From Streptomyces adelaidensis (GTDB taxonomy: Bacteria > Actinomycetota > Actinomycetes > Streptomycetales > Streptomycetaceae), in assembly GCF_016598475.1 (NCBI RefSeq), contig NZ_JAEMUX010000026.1:1-64000 (forward strand): a stretch of DNA of 64,000 bases. The letters run 5' to 3'. Positions 40,174 to 48,847 of this stretch are shown in pieces. Both the position numbers and the translations under genes were made by a program. The stretch's first letter is position 1. Every line of letters begins with the position of its first letter. The notes beneath the pieces are model-generated. The model saw nothing but the letters and a program-made list of their open reading frames with translations, was not told the origin of the DNA and searched no databases.

Positions 40174-41118
40174 GTGAGACATGTCATCGCCCTCGATGTG
40201 GGCGGCACCGGGATGAAGGCCGCGCTGGTCGGGGCGGACGGCGCGCTGCTGCACCAGGCCCGCCTGGCCACCGGGCGCGACCGCGGGCCGGACGCCGTGG
40301 TCGCGTCCGTCCTCGACTTCGCCGCCGAGCTGCGCGCCCACGGCGAGCGGCACTTCGGCGAGCCCGCGGCCGCCGCCGGGGTCGCCGTGCCCGGCATCGT
40401 CGACTCCGACCGGGGTATCGCCGTCTACGCGGCCAACCTCGGCTGGCGCGACGTCCCGCTGCGCGCGCTGCTCGCCGAACGCCTCGGCGGTGTCCCGGTC
40501 GCCCTCGGCCACGATGTGCGCACCGGCGGGCTCGCCGAGGGGCGCGTAGGCGCGGGCCGGGGCACGGACCGCTACTTCTTCGTGGCGCTCGGCACCGGGA
40601 TCGCCGGCGCGATCGGCGTCGAGGGCCGGGTGGAGGCGGGCGCCCATGGCTTCGCGGGCGAGATCGGCCACATCGTCGTACGACCCGGGGGCATCCCGTG
40701 CCCCTGCGGCCAGCACGGCTGTCTGGAGCGGTTCGCCTCCGCGGCGGCCGTCAGCCAGGCCTGGGCGGAGGCCTCCGGCGACCCCGGGGCCGACGCGGCG
40801 GACTGCGCCAAGGCCGTCGACTCGGGCGACCCGCGCGCGGCCGCCGTCTGGCAGCACGCCGTCGACGCCCTCGCCGACGGCCTCGTCACCGCCCTCACCC
40901 TGCTGGACCCCCGCACCCTCATCATCGGCGGCGGCCTCGCCGAAGCCGGCGCAACCCTGTTCACCCCCCTGCGCACCGCCGTCCAGCGCCGCGTCACCTT
41001 CCAGAAAGTGCCGGCCATCGTCCCCGCCACGCTCGGCGACACCGCCGGCTGCCGCGGCGCCGGCCTCATGGCCTGGGATCTCCTCACCCCCACGGACCCC
41101 CCGGAGGTAACCCCCTGA
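40174..41118 (+). CDS. nagK: ROK-family N-acetylglucosamine kinase
   Basis: ROK kinase of 314 residues phosphorylating N-acetylglucosamine or a related sugar. VIALDVGGTGMKAALVGADG is the phosphate-binding start; EIGHIVVRPGGIPCPCGQHG followed by CLERFAS is the ROK zinc-binding signature. It is translationally coupled to nagA (stop and start overlap, TGATG), supporting this substrate. The GTG at 40174 places the DVGGT motif at the usual position; an ATG at 40147 is an alternative. Expression is probably repressed by DasR. Confidence 0.9.
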   Translation: MRHVIALDVGGTGMKAALVGADGALLHQARLATGRDRGPDAVVASVLDFAAELRAHGERHFGEPAAAAGVAVPGIVDSDRGIAVYAANLGWRDVPLRALLAERLGGVPVALGHDVRTGGLAEGRVGAGRGTDRYFFVALGTGIAGAIGVEGRVEAGAHGFAGEIGHIVVRPGGIPCPCGQHGCLERFASAAAVSQAWAEASGDPGADAADCAKAVDSGDPRAAAVWQHAVDALADGLVTALTLLDPRTLIIGGGLAEAGATLFTPLRTAVQRRVTFQKVPAIVPATLGDTAGCRGAGLMAWDLLTPTDPPEVTP

Positions 41119-42527
41119 TGCCCCCCACCCTCCCCAACACGGGGTCCAACACCACACCATCCGGAACCGCGCCTCCAGCCGCCGGTCCCGGCAGCGCCCC
41201 GTCAGGGGCCGCGCTACCTGCCGCCGGTCCCGACAGCACCCCGTCAGGCGCCACGCCCCCTACCACCGGCTCAACCAGCACCCCCTCAAAGGCCGCGCCT
41301 CCTACCACCGGTTCCGACAGCGCCCCGTCAGGGGCGCGGGGAACTGCGCGACCAGCCCCCACGCACCCGCAGTCGCCACGCAAAGCACCCCCCTACGTCC
41401 TCTCGGGCGCCAACGTCGTCCTCCCCACCGGCATCATCAAAAACGGCCGAGTGATCATCGACGGCACCCGAATCGCCGGAAGCGCCCCGGAGAACGCCCA
41501 GCTCATCGACGTACGCGGCCTCTGGGCGGTCCCCGGATTCGTAGACCTCCACAACCACGGCGGAGGCGGAGCCTCCTTCACCTCGGGCACCGTCGACGAC
41601 GTACTGAAGGGCATCCACACCCACCGCCTCCACGGCACCACCACCCTCGTCGCCTCCACGGTCACCGGCGACATGGACGGCCTCGTCCACCGCGCCGGCC
41701 TCCTCTCCGAACTCGCCGAGCAGGGCGATATCGCCGGCATCCACTTCGAGGGCCCGTTCATCTCCCCCTGCCGCAAGGGCGCGCACTCCGAGGAACTCCT
41801 CCGCGACCCCGATCCGGCGGATGTCCGCAAACTGATCGACGCGGCGCGCGGCCGGGCCGCGATGGTCACCCTCGCCACCGAACTCCCCGGCGGCCTGGAC
41901 TCCGTACGGCTCCTCGCCGAGCACGGCGTCATCGCGGCGATCGGCCACACGGACGCGACGTACGAGCAGACCGTGCGGGCCATCGACGCGGGCGCGACCG
42001 TGGCGACCCACCTGTTCAACGCGATGCCCCCGCTCGGCCACCGCGAGCCCGGCCCGATCGCGGCGCTCCTGGAGGACGAGCGGATCACGGTCGAGCTGAT
42101 CAACGACGGCACGCATCTGCACCCGGCCTCCCTCCAACTGGCGTTCCGGCACGCGGGCGCCGACCGGGTCGCGTTCATCACCGACGCCATGGACGCGGCC
42201 GGCTTCGGCGACGGGCTCTACACGCTCGGCCCGCTGGCGGTCGAGGTCGTGGACGGTGTGGCCCGCCTGGTGGAGGGCGGCTCCATCGCGGGCTCGACCC
42301 TCACCCAGGACCGCGCCCTCAAGCGCGCCGTCACCCTCGACCGCATCCCGGTCGAGGACGCCGTCGCCGCCCTCTGCGCCAACCCGGCGAAACTCCTGGG
42401 CCTCTACGACCGGGTGGGCTCCCTCGAACCGGGCAAGGACGCCGACCTCGTACTCCTCGACGCGGAGTTCGCCCTCAAGGGCGTGCTGCGAAAGGGCGAG
42501 TGGGTGGTGGACCCCTTCCGCGACTGA
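41118..42527 (+). CDS. nagA: N-acetylglucosamine-6-phosphate deacetylase with unusual N-terminal extension
   Basis: Amidohydrolase of 469 residues. The core has VPGFVDLHNHGGGG (metal-binding HxH type), GIHFEGPFISPCRKGAH, IGHTDATYEQ, THLFNAMPPLGHREPG, LINDGTHLHP and ITDAMDAAG, all expected for NagA. It releases acetate to give glucosamine 6-phosphate. The first 94 or so residues are Pro/Ser/Thr/Ala repeats of no known family and include a translated copy of the dispersed intergenic repeat. GGAGG ten bases before the ATG at 41118, and coupling to nagK, argue that the extension is really translated. Confidence 0.92.
   Translation: MPPTLPNTGSNTTPSGTAPPAAGPGSAPSGAALPAAGPDSTPSGATPPTTGSTSTPSKAAPPTTGSDSAPSGARGTARPAPTHPQSPRKAPPYVLSGANVVLPTGIIKNGRVIIDGTRIAGSAPENAQLIDVRGLWAVPGFVDLHNHGGGGASFTSGTVDDVLKGIHTHRLHGTTTLVASTVTGDMDGLVHRAGLLSELAEQGDIAGIHFEGPFISPCRKGAHSEELLRDPDPADVRKLIDAARGRAAMVTLATELPGGLDSVRLLAEHGVIAAIGHTDATYEQTVRAIDAGATVATHLFNAMPPLGHREPGPIAALLEDERITVELINDGTHLHPASLQLAFRHAGADRVAFITDAMDAAGFGDGLYTLGPLAVEVVDGVARLVEGGSIAGSTLTQDRALKRAVTLDRIPVEDAVAALCANPAKLLGLYDRVGSLEPGKDADLVLLDAEFALKGVLRKGEWVVDPFRD
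41329..41372. repeat. dispersed repeat inside nagA
   Basis: AGGGGCGCGGGGAACTGCGC continuing GACCAGCCCCCACGCACCC, the same element as at 32721 and 54836, here read in frame as GARGTARPAPTHP. Confidence 0.85.
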
Positions 42528-42607
42528 TCCCCAACTGGGTTACCCCGCCGCCCATTTGGCATGATCGAGCCTCCGCGACCGCGTCCACACCGAGGGGGCA
42601 GGCCCAG

Positions 42608-43537
42608 GTGATCCTCACGGTCACGCTGAACACCGCTCTCGACATCACCTATCGCGTACGGAACCTGCGGCCGCACGGCACGCACCGGGTGACCGAGGTG
42701 ACCGAACGGCCCGGCGGGAAGGGCCTGAACGTGGCCCGGGTGCTCGCGGCGCTCGGCCACGAGGTGACGGCCACCGGCTTCGTCGGCGGCGCGACCGGCC
42801 GGGCGGTCCAGGACCAGCTGACGCGCACCCCGGGTGTCGTGGACGCGCTGCTGCCGGTGGAGGGTGCGACCCGCCGGACGATCGCCGTGGCCGACACCGC
42901 GTCAGGTGACACGACTCAGCTCAACGAACCCGGCCCGCTCATCGCCTCCGCCGAGTGGTCCGCCTTCCAGGAGGCGTACGCCGATCTGCTGCGCTCCGCC
43001 TCGGCGGTGGCCCTGTGCGGCAGCCTGCCGCCGGGGCTGCCGGTGGGCGCGTACGCGGGCCTGATCCGTACGGCCCGCACGCTGGGCGTGCCCGTGCTGC
43101 TGGACACCAGCGGTGAACCGTTGCGTCGCGGGGTGGCGGCCCGACCGGACCTGGTGAAGCCGAACGCCGACGAACTGGCCGAGCTGACCGGCTCCCACGA
43201 GCCGTCCCGGGCCTCCCGTGACGCCCGCCGCCGCGGCGCCCAGGCGGTCGTCGCCTCCCTCGGCCCCGACGGCCTCCTCGCCCACACCCCCGAAGGCCAC
43301 TGGCGCGCCACCCCGCCCCGCCGCTTCCGCGGCAACCCGACCGGCGCCGGCGACTCGGCGGTCGCGGGCCTCATCTCGGGCCTCATCGACCGCCTCCCCT
43401 GGCCGGACCGCCTGGCCCGCGCCGTCGCCCTGTCGGCGGCGACCGTACTGACGCCGGTGGCGGGGGAGTTCGACCGCGAGGTCTACGAGGACTTGGTGGG
43501 GCGGGTGGTGGTGACGGGGGAGGTCACGGCGGCCTGA
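42608..43537 (+). CDS. PfkB-family hexose kinase (1-phosphofructokinase type)
   Basis: Kinase of 309 residues. LTVTLNTALDITYRV, GGKGLNVARVLAALGHEV, CGSLPPGLP, VKPNADELAELTG and the catalytic NPTGAGDSAVAG identify the FruK/LacC/tagatose-6-phosphate kinase branch. After nagK and nagA it may phosphorylate a sugar phosphate of amino-sugar or hexose metabolism. The GTG start follows GAGGGGG. It lies 80 bases after nagA on the same strand and could be in one operon. Confidence 0.88.
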   Translation: MILTVTLNTALDITYRVRNLRPHGTHRVTEVTERPGGKGLNVARVLAALGHEVTATGFVGGATGRAVQDQLTRTPGVVDALLPVEGATRRTIAVADTASGDTTQLNEPGPLIASAEWSAFQEAYADLLRSASAVALCGSLPPGLPVGAYAGLIRTARTLGVPVLLDTSGEPLRRGVAARPDLVKPNADELAELTGSHEPSRASRDARRRGAQAVVASLGPDGLLAHTPEGHWRATPPRRFRGNPTGAGDSAVAGLISGLIDRLPWPDRLARAVALSAATVLTPVAGEFDREVYEDLVGRVVVTGEVTAA

Positions 43538-43546
43538 GGGCCCGCC

Positions 43547-44527
43547 TCAGCTCTTCCAGCCCTTTTCCAGGTACAGCTGGTCGAAGTTGACGTCGCAGGA
43601 ATTGCCCTGCTCGCAGGAGATCTTGATCTCGTTGGTGCCCTTGTTCAGCTGGATGGACGCGTAGGTGTTCGTCCAGCCCTTCTCATAGTCGCCCTCAGGG
43701 GCCTTCGCGAAGTTGGAGAGGTTGAGGGCGCGGCCCTGGGCCGTGCCGTTGACCGTGAGAGTGGCGTTGGCGTTCTTGCCCGGGACGCCGTAGAGGACGA
43801 ACAGCGTGTACTTGCCGCTCGCCGGGACGTCCTCCGCCTTCCAGGTGATGGAGGAGCCGGCCGAGTTGAAGTTGGTGACGTAGAACCCGCCGTCGGACTT
43901 CGCGCCGGAGATGTCGGTGGCGAGGGCGGCGGTGCCGCCGAGGAGGAGGGTCTTGGCCTCGGCCTTCGGCAGCTCGGCGCTCTCCGCGTCGGCGGACTTG
44001 CTGGCCGACGGGCTGGGCTCGGTGCTCTCCTGGTTGCTCGGGGCGGCGGAGGTACCGGTGTCGGCGCCGGCGGTGTCATCGGAGTCGTCGCCGCCGAGCA
44101 TGGCGATGCCGATGCCGATCACGACGGCCGCCACGACGGCGATCGCGCCGATGAGCAGGCCCTTGGTGTTGGGTCCGCGCCCACGCCCGCCGCCCCCGCC
44201 GTGGCTCTGCTGGCGGGTCGTCTGGGGGCCGCCGGGAAAGGACTCCGGGGCCTGGTAGTGCGTGTTCGGCTGACCGGGGCCGGCCGGCTGCTGGCCGTAC
44301 GACTGCTGCGGCGGGACCTGCCCGTACTGCGCGGTGGGCGCCTGCGGAGCCTGCTGGGTCTGCTGTCCGTACTGGCGTTCGCCGACCGGTCGCGTCCGGT
44401 TGACCGCGTTCGGGTAGCCGTAGCTCGCCGTGGGCGGCTGCGCTCCTCGGGCCTGACCGTCGGCGTAGAGATAGCCGAACACGTCGTCGTCCTCGGGCGT
44501 GCTCGCGCCGTTGTTGCCGGGCGTCAT
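43547..44527 (-). CDS. single-pass membrane protein with C-terminal CBM6/35-like domain
   Basis: Protein of 326 residues. A long Gln/Pro/Tyr/Gly-rich cytoplasmic N-terminus (about 1-120) precedes one transmembrane helix (about 123-145), a Ser/Thr/Asp-rich linker and a beta-sandwich domain (about 195-326). The latter resembles CBM6/35 modules: FYVTNFNSAGSSITWKAEDV, GKYTLFVLYGVPG, INVN-like strands and CDVNFDQLYLEKGW at the end. It probably binds sugar polymers outside the cell. GAGGAG precedes the ATG. No enzyme domain is attached. Confidence 0.75.
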   Translation of the reverse strand: MTPGNNGASTPEDDDVFGYLYADGQARGAQPPTASYGYPNAVNRTRPVGERQYGQQTQQAPQAPTAQYGQVPPQQSYGQQPAGPGQPNTHYQAPESFPGGPQTTRQQSHGGGGGRGRGPNTKGLLIGAIAVVAAVVIGIGIAMLGGDDSDDTAGADTGTSAAPSNQESTEPSPSASKSADAESAELPKAEAKTLLLGGTAALATDISGAKSDGGFYVTNFNSAGSSITWKAEDVPASGKYTLFVLYGVPGKNANATLTVNGTAQGRALNLSNFAKAPEGDYEKGWTNTYASIQLNKGTNEIKISCEQGNSCDVNFDQLYLEKGWKS

Positions 44528-44725
44528 CCCTAGGTCTCCTCAGGTGCGGTACGTGCGGGTACGGGCAGCGGGTGTCGCATGGGGGTTTGGAAGAACGAGC
44601 CTACCCGCTCGTGCTGGTCCAAACGGGTGACTCAGGCCTCATCGATCCGCCGATGCACCGCTCACCAGGATCTTTCCAGCCCCTGTACAGCCCTGTCCTG
44701 CGCTATCGCGGTTGTGGCCCGGATC

Positions 44726-46465
44726 TCATCCGGCCCGGCGGTGCTGTCTGGGACGAGATCGTTTCTCGACGTACATCCGCTCGTCAGCTGATTTCAATAC
44801 CTCGTCCGCCGTCATTCCGCAGTGCGCCCATCCGATGCCGAAACTGGCACCGACGCGCATCGCGCGACCGTCCAGCCGGATCGGCTGGATGATCTCGTTG
44901 CGCAGGCGAACGGCGAGGTCCTGGGCGTCCGCGCGGCCGAGCCCGTCGGCGAGGACGACGAACTCGTCACCGCCGAGCCGCGCGACGGTGTCGCCGTCGC
45001 GCACGGCCCCGCCGAGCCGCCGGGCCACCTCGATGAGGACGGCGTCCCCCGCGTTGTGCCCGAACCGGTCGTTGATCGACTTGAACCCGTCGAGGTCGCA
45101 GAAGAGCACCGCGAGCCCCTTGGTGCCGTCGTCCCGCTCGTCCTCGGGCGCGACGGCGTGCACATGGTGGTCGAAGGCGTCGTACGGTCCGCCGGCCGCG
45201 TGGAAGTCGAAGGCGTGGCCGCCGGCCTCGTACTCGTCGAAGGACGGATGCGGCGGCCCCTGGCGCTCCGGGAGCGCCGCGTGCTGGGCGGCGCCGAACT
45301 CCCTGAAGTCCCCCTGCTCCCCGAAGGCCGCGTTCATCGAGTCGGGGGCCGCGCCGGCCAGGAGGGCCTGGGGGCGCTGGCAGATGCGGGCGGAGAGGCG
45401 CGAGCGCAGCTCGGCGGAGTTCGGCAGGCCGGTGAGGGCGTCGTGCGAGGCGCGGTGCGCGAGCTGGAGCTCGCGGCGCTTGCGATCCTCGATGTCCTCG
45501 ACGTGGGTGAGCAGGAAGCGGGGCCCGTCGGCGGCGTCGGCCACCACGGAGTTCCGCAGACTGACCCAGAGGTACGTCCCGTCGCGGCGCCCGAGCCGCA
45601 GCTCGGCGCGCCCGCCCTCGGCGGAGGTCCGCAGGAGGGTGCCTATGTCCTCGGGGTGGACGAGGTCGGAGAACGAGTAGCGCCGCATGGCGGAGGCGGG
45701 CCGTCCGAGCAGCCGGCACAGCGCGTCGTTGGTCCGCAGGATCCGGCCGTGCTGATCGCCGCCCATCTCGGCGATGGCCATGCCGGAGGGGGCGTACTCG
45801 AAGGCCTGGCGGAAGGATTCCTCGCTGGCCCGCAGCGCCTGCTGCTCTCTTTCGAGCCTGACCAGTGCACGCTGCATGTTGGCGCGCAGGCGTGCGTTAC
45901 TGATCGCGATGGCGGCCTGAAAGGCGTACATCTGGAGCGCTTCGCGTCCCCATGCGCCCGGTCGGCGACCGTTTCTGGGCCGGTCCACGGAGACGACCCC
46001 GAGCAGCTCACCGCAGGCGGCGCCGGCCGCCCCCGGGGTGTACATCGGCGCGAACAGCCGGTCGGAGGGGTGCCACTCGTCCTCGAAGCGGGGCTCGGGA
46101 CCGTCGGTGTACCACTGCGGTACGTCGTCCTCGTCGAGGACCCAGCCCTCGGTGTGCGGTATGAACCGCAGGTCACCCCAGGACTCGCCCATGCTCAGCC
46201 GGCGGTCCCAGGAGGCGCGCGAGCCGACGCGGCCGGTGATCAGGGCTTCGGCGGCGGAGTTCCCGGCGAGGGCGGCGACGACCAGGTCGCCGTCGGGGCG
46301 GACGAGGTTGACGCAGGCCAGCTCGTACCCGAGGCCGTTGACCACACCGTCGGCGACGGTCTGCAGTGTGTCGGCCAGGCTGCGCGCGGTGTTCATGTCC
46401 GCCATCACCTGGTGCAGCTGCCGCAGCGTCGTCAGACGGACGTAAGGCTCCGACTCGGTTTCCAT
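44726..46465 (-). CDS. cdgB: GAF-PAS-GGDEF diguanylate cyclase, CdgB-like
   Basis: Protein of 579 residues, cytosolic. The GAF-like domain covers about 20-190, PAS about 205-330 (FRQAFEYAPSGMAIAEMGGD), and the GGDEF domain the rest. RLGGDEFVVLADGLG is an intact active site at about residue 500, and RDGD five residues before it is the inhibitory I-site, so product inhibition is expected. Domain order and location match S. coelicolor CdgB (SCO4281, from memory), a BldD target controlling development. An insertion rich in His and Phe separates the GGDEF start from its core. A perfect Crp-type site lies 171 bases upstream. Confidence 0.92.
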   Translation of the reverse strand: METESEPYVRLTTLRQLHQVMADMNTARSLADTLQTVADGVVNGLGYELACVNLVRPDGDLVVAALAGNSAAEALITGRVGSRASWDRRLSMGESWGDLRFIPHTEGWVLDEDDVPQWYTDGPEPRFEDEWHPSDRLFAPMYTPGAAGAACGELLGVVSVDRPRNGRRPGAWGREALQMYAFQAAIAISNARLRANMQRALVRLEREQQALRASEESFRQAFEYAPSGMAIAEMGGDQHGRILRTNDALCRLLGRPASAMRRYSFSDLVHPEDIGTLLRTSAEGGRAELRLGRRDGTYLWVSLRNSVVADAADGPRFLLTHVEDIEDRKRRELQLAHRASHDALTGLPNSAELRSRLSARICQRPQALLAGAAPDSMNAAFGEQGDFREFGAAQHAALPERQGPPHPSFDEYEAGGHAFDFHAAGGPYDAFDHHVHAVAPEDERDDGTKGLAVLFCDLDGFKSINDRFGHNAGDAVLIEVARRLGGAVRDGDTVARLGGDEFVVLADGLGRADAQDLAVRLRNEIIQPIRLDGRAMRVGASFGIGWAHCGMTADEVLKSADERMYVEKRSRPRQHRRAG

Positions 46466-46833
46466 TCGCCCTCCCCCCGAGATCTCGTGGCAGCTCCAGG
46501 CTCCAGGTCGTCGGTAAGCTGCTTAACTCGCGGGCTTACTCCGCTTACAGTTCCCGCTTACAGCTTGCAGCGTCCCCGCCACTGAATCACAGCGTGAAGC
46601 CCACTCGGTACGCAGGGTCAACAAAATGTGGCTCCTGTGACTCAAGTCACAGCGGAAGATGAGCAATTGAGTGGAGTTTATGCGTTTCCCTCGTGCGCTT
46701 ATTGAACGGAATTCAGAACTCTGTGTAGGCACTGTGAGCGGGGCTCCGGACGGTGTCCTAGGTCGCAGGTCGGGGTAGGGGTCCGGCCCCCGGACCGATG
46801 TGGCCGGCGGCCCCCGGGGACTAGCGTTCGACC
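46466..46833. other. divergent promoter region of cdgB and flavin reductase
   Basis: No gene. It holds the Crp-type site at 46636 and an AT-richer part (46610-46720) that probably contains both promoters. Repeated CGCTTACAG-like words occur at 46531-46565. Confidence 0.5.
46636..46651. promoter_or_regulatory. perfect Crp-type site
   Basis: TGTGA-CTCAAG-TCACA fits TGTGA-N6-TCACA, the CRP/FNR-superfamily consensus that actinobacterial Crp also recognises (GTGA-N6-TCAC). Confidence 0.65.
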
Positions 46834-47463
46834 GTGCCCAGGACTCCTCCCGCCCCTCTGGCCGTGGTCCCTCCGTCCGTGGTCCCGCTCGCAAATTCGT
46901 CGGCGTCGATACCTGCCGTCCCCGGAGCGTCCGACGGCAGGCATGCTGAGGGGGTGAGTGAAGACGAGTTCCGGGCCGCGATGTCCCGGCTGACGGCTGG
47001 TGTGGTTCTGGTCACCGCGCACGAGGCGGCGCTGGATCCCGACGGGCCGCGCGGCGAGGACGTGGGCATGACGGCGACCTCGTTCATGTCCGTGTCGCTG
47101 GACCCGCCCCTGGTGATGGTCGGCCTCCGCGAGGGCTCCCGGATGGACGACCTCCTCGCCGAACAGCCCCTGTGGGCCGTCTCCCTCCTCTCCGAACACC
47201 AGCGGATCATCGCCGGCCGCTTCGCCATGAAGGGCCGCGTCAGCGACCGGCTCCTGTTCGAGGACATCCGCTACGACCGCGGCGAGGTCACCGGCGCACC
47301 ACTCATCGGCGGCGCCCTGGCCACCCTCGAATGCCGCACCGAGCAACGCGTGACCGCCGGGGACCACACCCTCGTCATCGGCCGCGTCCTGAACGCGACG
47401 GCGCCGGGCGTGGACGGCGGCCCGCTGGCCTACTTCCGGGGCCGGTACCGGCAGTTGGGCTGA
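46834..47463 (+). CDS. flavin reductase-like protein
   Basis: Protein of up to 209 residues with the FMN-binding split-barrel flavin reductase fold: FRAAMSRLTAGVVLVTAHE, GMTATSFMSVSLDPPLVMVG, WAVSLLSEHQRIIAGRFA and HTLVIGRVLNA. Such proteins reduce FMN or FAD for partner monooxygenases. The first 40 residues are Pro/Ser-rich and unlike the family; a GTG at 46954 would give a family-sized protein but lacks a well-spaced ribosome site. No partner oxygenase is adjacent. Confidence 0.82.
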   Translation: MPRTPPAPLAVVPPSVVPLANSSASIPAVPGASDGRHAEGVSEDEFRAAMSRLTAGVVLVTAHEAALDPDGPRGEDVGMTATSFMSVSLDPPLVMVGLREGSRMDDLLAEQPLWAVSLLSEHQRIIAGRFAMKGRVSDRLLFEDIRYDRGEVTGAPLIGGALATLECRTEQRVTAGDHTLVIGRVLNATAPGVDGGPLAYFRGRYRQLG

Positions 47464-47538
47464 GAAAGGTTCGTACGGGCGGCGCGGGCGGGCTGCTCAG
47501 GGGCCGGACCTCAGGGGCTGGAGCTCAAGGGCTGGAGC

Positions 47539-47967
47539 TCAGCCCCAGTCGCGCCCCGTCCGCCCCCGCTTGGTGTCGGACCGCTGCTTCTTCTCCCGCA
47601 GCCGCCGTTCGTTGATGCCCCTCGGGATACGGGTCGCCCGGCGCGGCTTGGGCGGCGGCGCGGTGGCCTCCGCGAGGAGCGCGGCGAGGCGTACGGCGGC
47701 GGTCTCGCGGTTGCGCCACTGGGAACGGTGCTCGGAGGACCGGACGCTGATGACGCCGTCGACGAGCCGTCCGGCGAGCCGCTCCAGCGCCCGCGCCTTC
47801 CATACCTCGGGCAGGGCCTCGGTCTTCGCGAGGTCGAACTTCAGCTCGACCTGCGAGTCACTGGTGTTGACGTGCTGTCCGCCGGGGCCGGAGGAACGCG
47901 AGAAACGCCAGATGAGCTCGGCCTCGGGAAGCGACACGGAGCCACGGATGACGTGAGGACCGGACAT
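47539..47967 (-). CDS. arfB: ArfB/YaeJ-type peptidyl-tRNA hydrolase
   Basis: Ribosome-rescue factor of 142 residues. The catalytic SRSSGPGGQHVNTSDSQVEL contains the GGQ of class I release factors, and the basic C-terminal tail (RRLREKKQRSDTKRGR) is the part that reads the empty mRNA channel in E. coli ArfB. No codon-recognition domain is present. It would free peptides from stalled ribosomes as backup to tmRNA. The ATG at 47967 gives the normal length. Confidence 0.9.
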   Translation of the reverse strand: MSGPHVIRGSVSLPEAELIWRFSRSSGPGGQHVNTSDSQVELKFDLAKTEALPEVWKARALERLAGRLVDGVISVRSSEHRSQWRNRETAAVRLAALLAEATAPPPKPRRATRIPRGINERRLREKKQRSDTKRGRTGRDWG

Positions 47968-48064
47968 GCCCCCATGGTCGCGCGAATGTCCGGTCCACGT
48001 CACGTCCTTTTCACCGCGCCGGACCACGATCGGGGTCCGGCGGGTAAAGAAAGTAAAAACCGCT

Positions 48065-48091
48065 GGAACCTCTGGTGCCCCTCTCTACGTT
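48065..48091 (+). promoter_or_regulatory. ECF-sigma-type promoter candidate for terD
   Basis: GGAACC, 17 bases, CGTT: resembles the SigE-type consensus (GGAAC-N16/17-CGTT). It lies 114 bases before terD. Confidence 0.4.
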
Positions 48092-48204
48092 CATAGGGGT
48101 GCAGGTAGCTTCGTCCCCGTCACGAAGCACGCAGGACACGCAGGACACGCAGGACAGACAGCACAACACAGGGCACGTACATAACGAGGGAAGGACTCCC
48201 AACC

Positions 48205-48780
48205 ATGGCTGTAAGCCTGTCCAAGGGTGGCAACGTCTCGCTCACCAAGGAGGCTCCGGGCCTGACCGCCGTCACCGTGGGCCTCGGCTGGGACGTCCGC
48301 ACCACCACGGGCACCGACTTCGACCTGGACGCCTCGGCCATCGCGGTCAACCCCCAGGGCAAGGTCTACTCGGACGGACACTTCGTCTTCTTCAACAACA
48401 AGGAGACCCCCGACAAGACCATCGTCCACACGGGCGACAACCGCACGGGTGAAGGCGCGGGCGACGACGAGGCCATCAAGGTCAACCTCGCGGCCCTCCC
48501 GGCCGACATCGACAAGATCGTCTTCCCGGTCTCGATCTACGACGCGGAGAACCGCTCGCAGAACTTCGGCCAGGTCCGCAACGCCTACATCCGCATCCTC
48601 AACGAGGCCGGCGGCGCCGAGATCGCCCGCTACGACCTCTCCGAGGACGCCGCCACCGAAACCGCCATGGTCTTCGGCGAGCTCTACCGCAACGGCGCCG
48701 AGTGGAAGTTCCGCGCCGTAGGCCAGGGCTACGCATCGGGCCTGGTCGGCATCGCCCAGGACTTCGGCGTCAGCGTCTGA
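48205..48780 (+). CDS. terD: TerD-family stress protein
   Basis: Calcium-binding TerD protein of 191 residues, cytosolic. VSLSKGGNVSLTKEAPGLTA, GLGWDVRTTTGTDFDLDASA and a second acidic GDNRTGEGAGDDEAIKVNLA loop contain the Asp clusters that bind Ca2+. FPVSIYDAENRSQNFGQVRN is characteristic. Paralogues in Streptomyces affect development and stress. GGGAAGGA precedes the ATG. Short GACACGCAG repeats lie in the leader at 48130-48155. Single gene, terminated by a strong hairpin. Confidence 0.95.
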   Translation: MAVSLSKGGNVSLTKEAPGLTAVTVGLGWDVRTTTGTDFDLDASAIAVNPQGKVYSDGHFVFFNNKETPDKTIVHTGDNRTGEGAGDDEAIKVNLAALPADIDKIVFPVSIYDAENRSQNFGQVRNAYIRILNEAGGAEIARYDLSEDAATETAMVFGELYRNGAEWKFRAVGQGYASGLVGIAQDFGVSV

Positions 48781-48794
48781 CGACACCTCGGCTT

Positions 48795-48834
48795 CGAGCG
48801 GGCCCCCGGCGTCTCTTCGCCGGGGGCCCGCTCG
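48795..48834 (+). terminator. terD terminator
   Basis: A 16-bp perfect stem (CGAGCGGGCCCCCGGC and complement) around GTCTCTTC, 14 bases after the stop. Confidence 0.9.
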
Positions 48835-48847
48835 ACTCCCGCCCCTG

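Noticed and set aside
44822..46585. 587-codon plus-strand frame over the cdgB-like gene
   Set aside because: Antisense shadow of an intact GAF-PAS-GGDEF gene.
46636..46651. BldD box upstream of the cdgB-like gene
   Set aside because: The palindrome has a six-base even spacer and fits TGTGA-N6-TCACA; it does not fit the odd-centred BldD consensus. A BldD site may exist elsewhere but I could not identify it.
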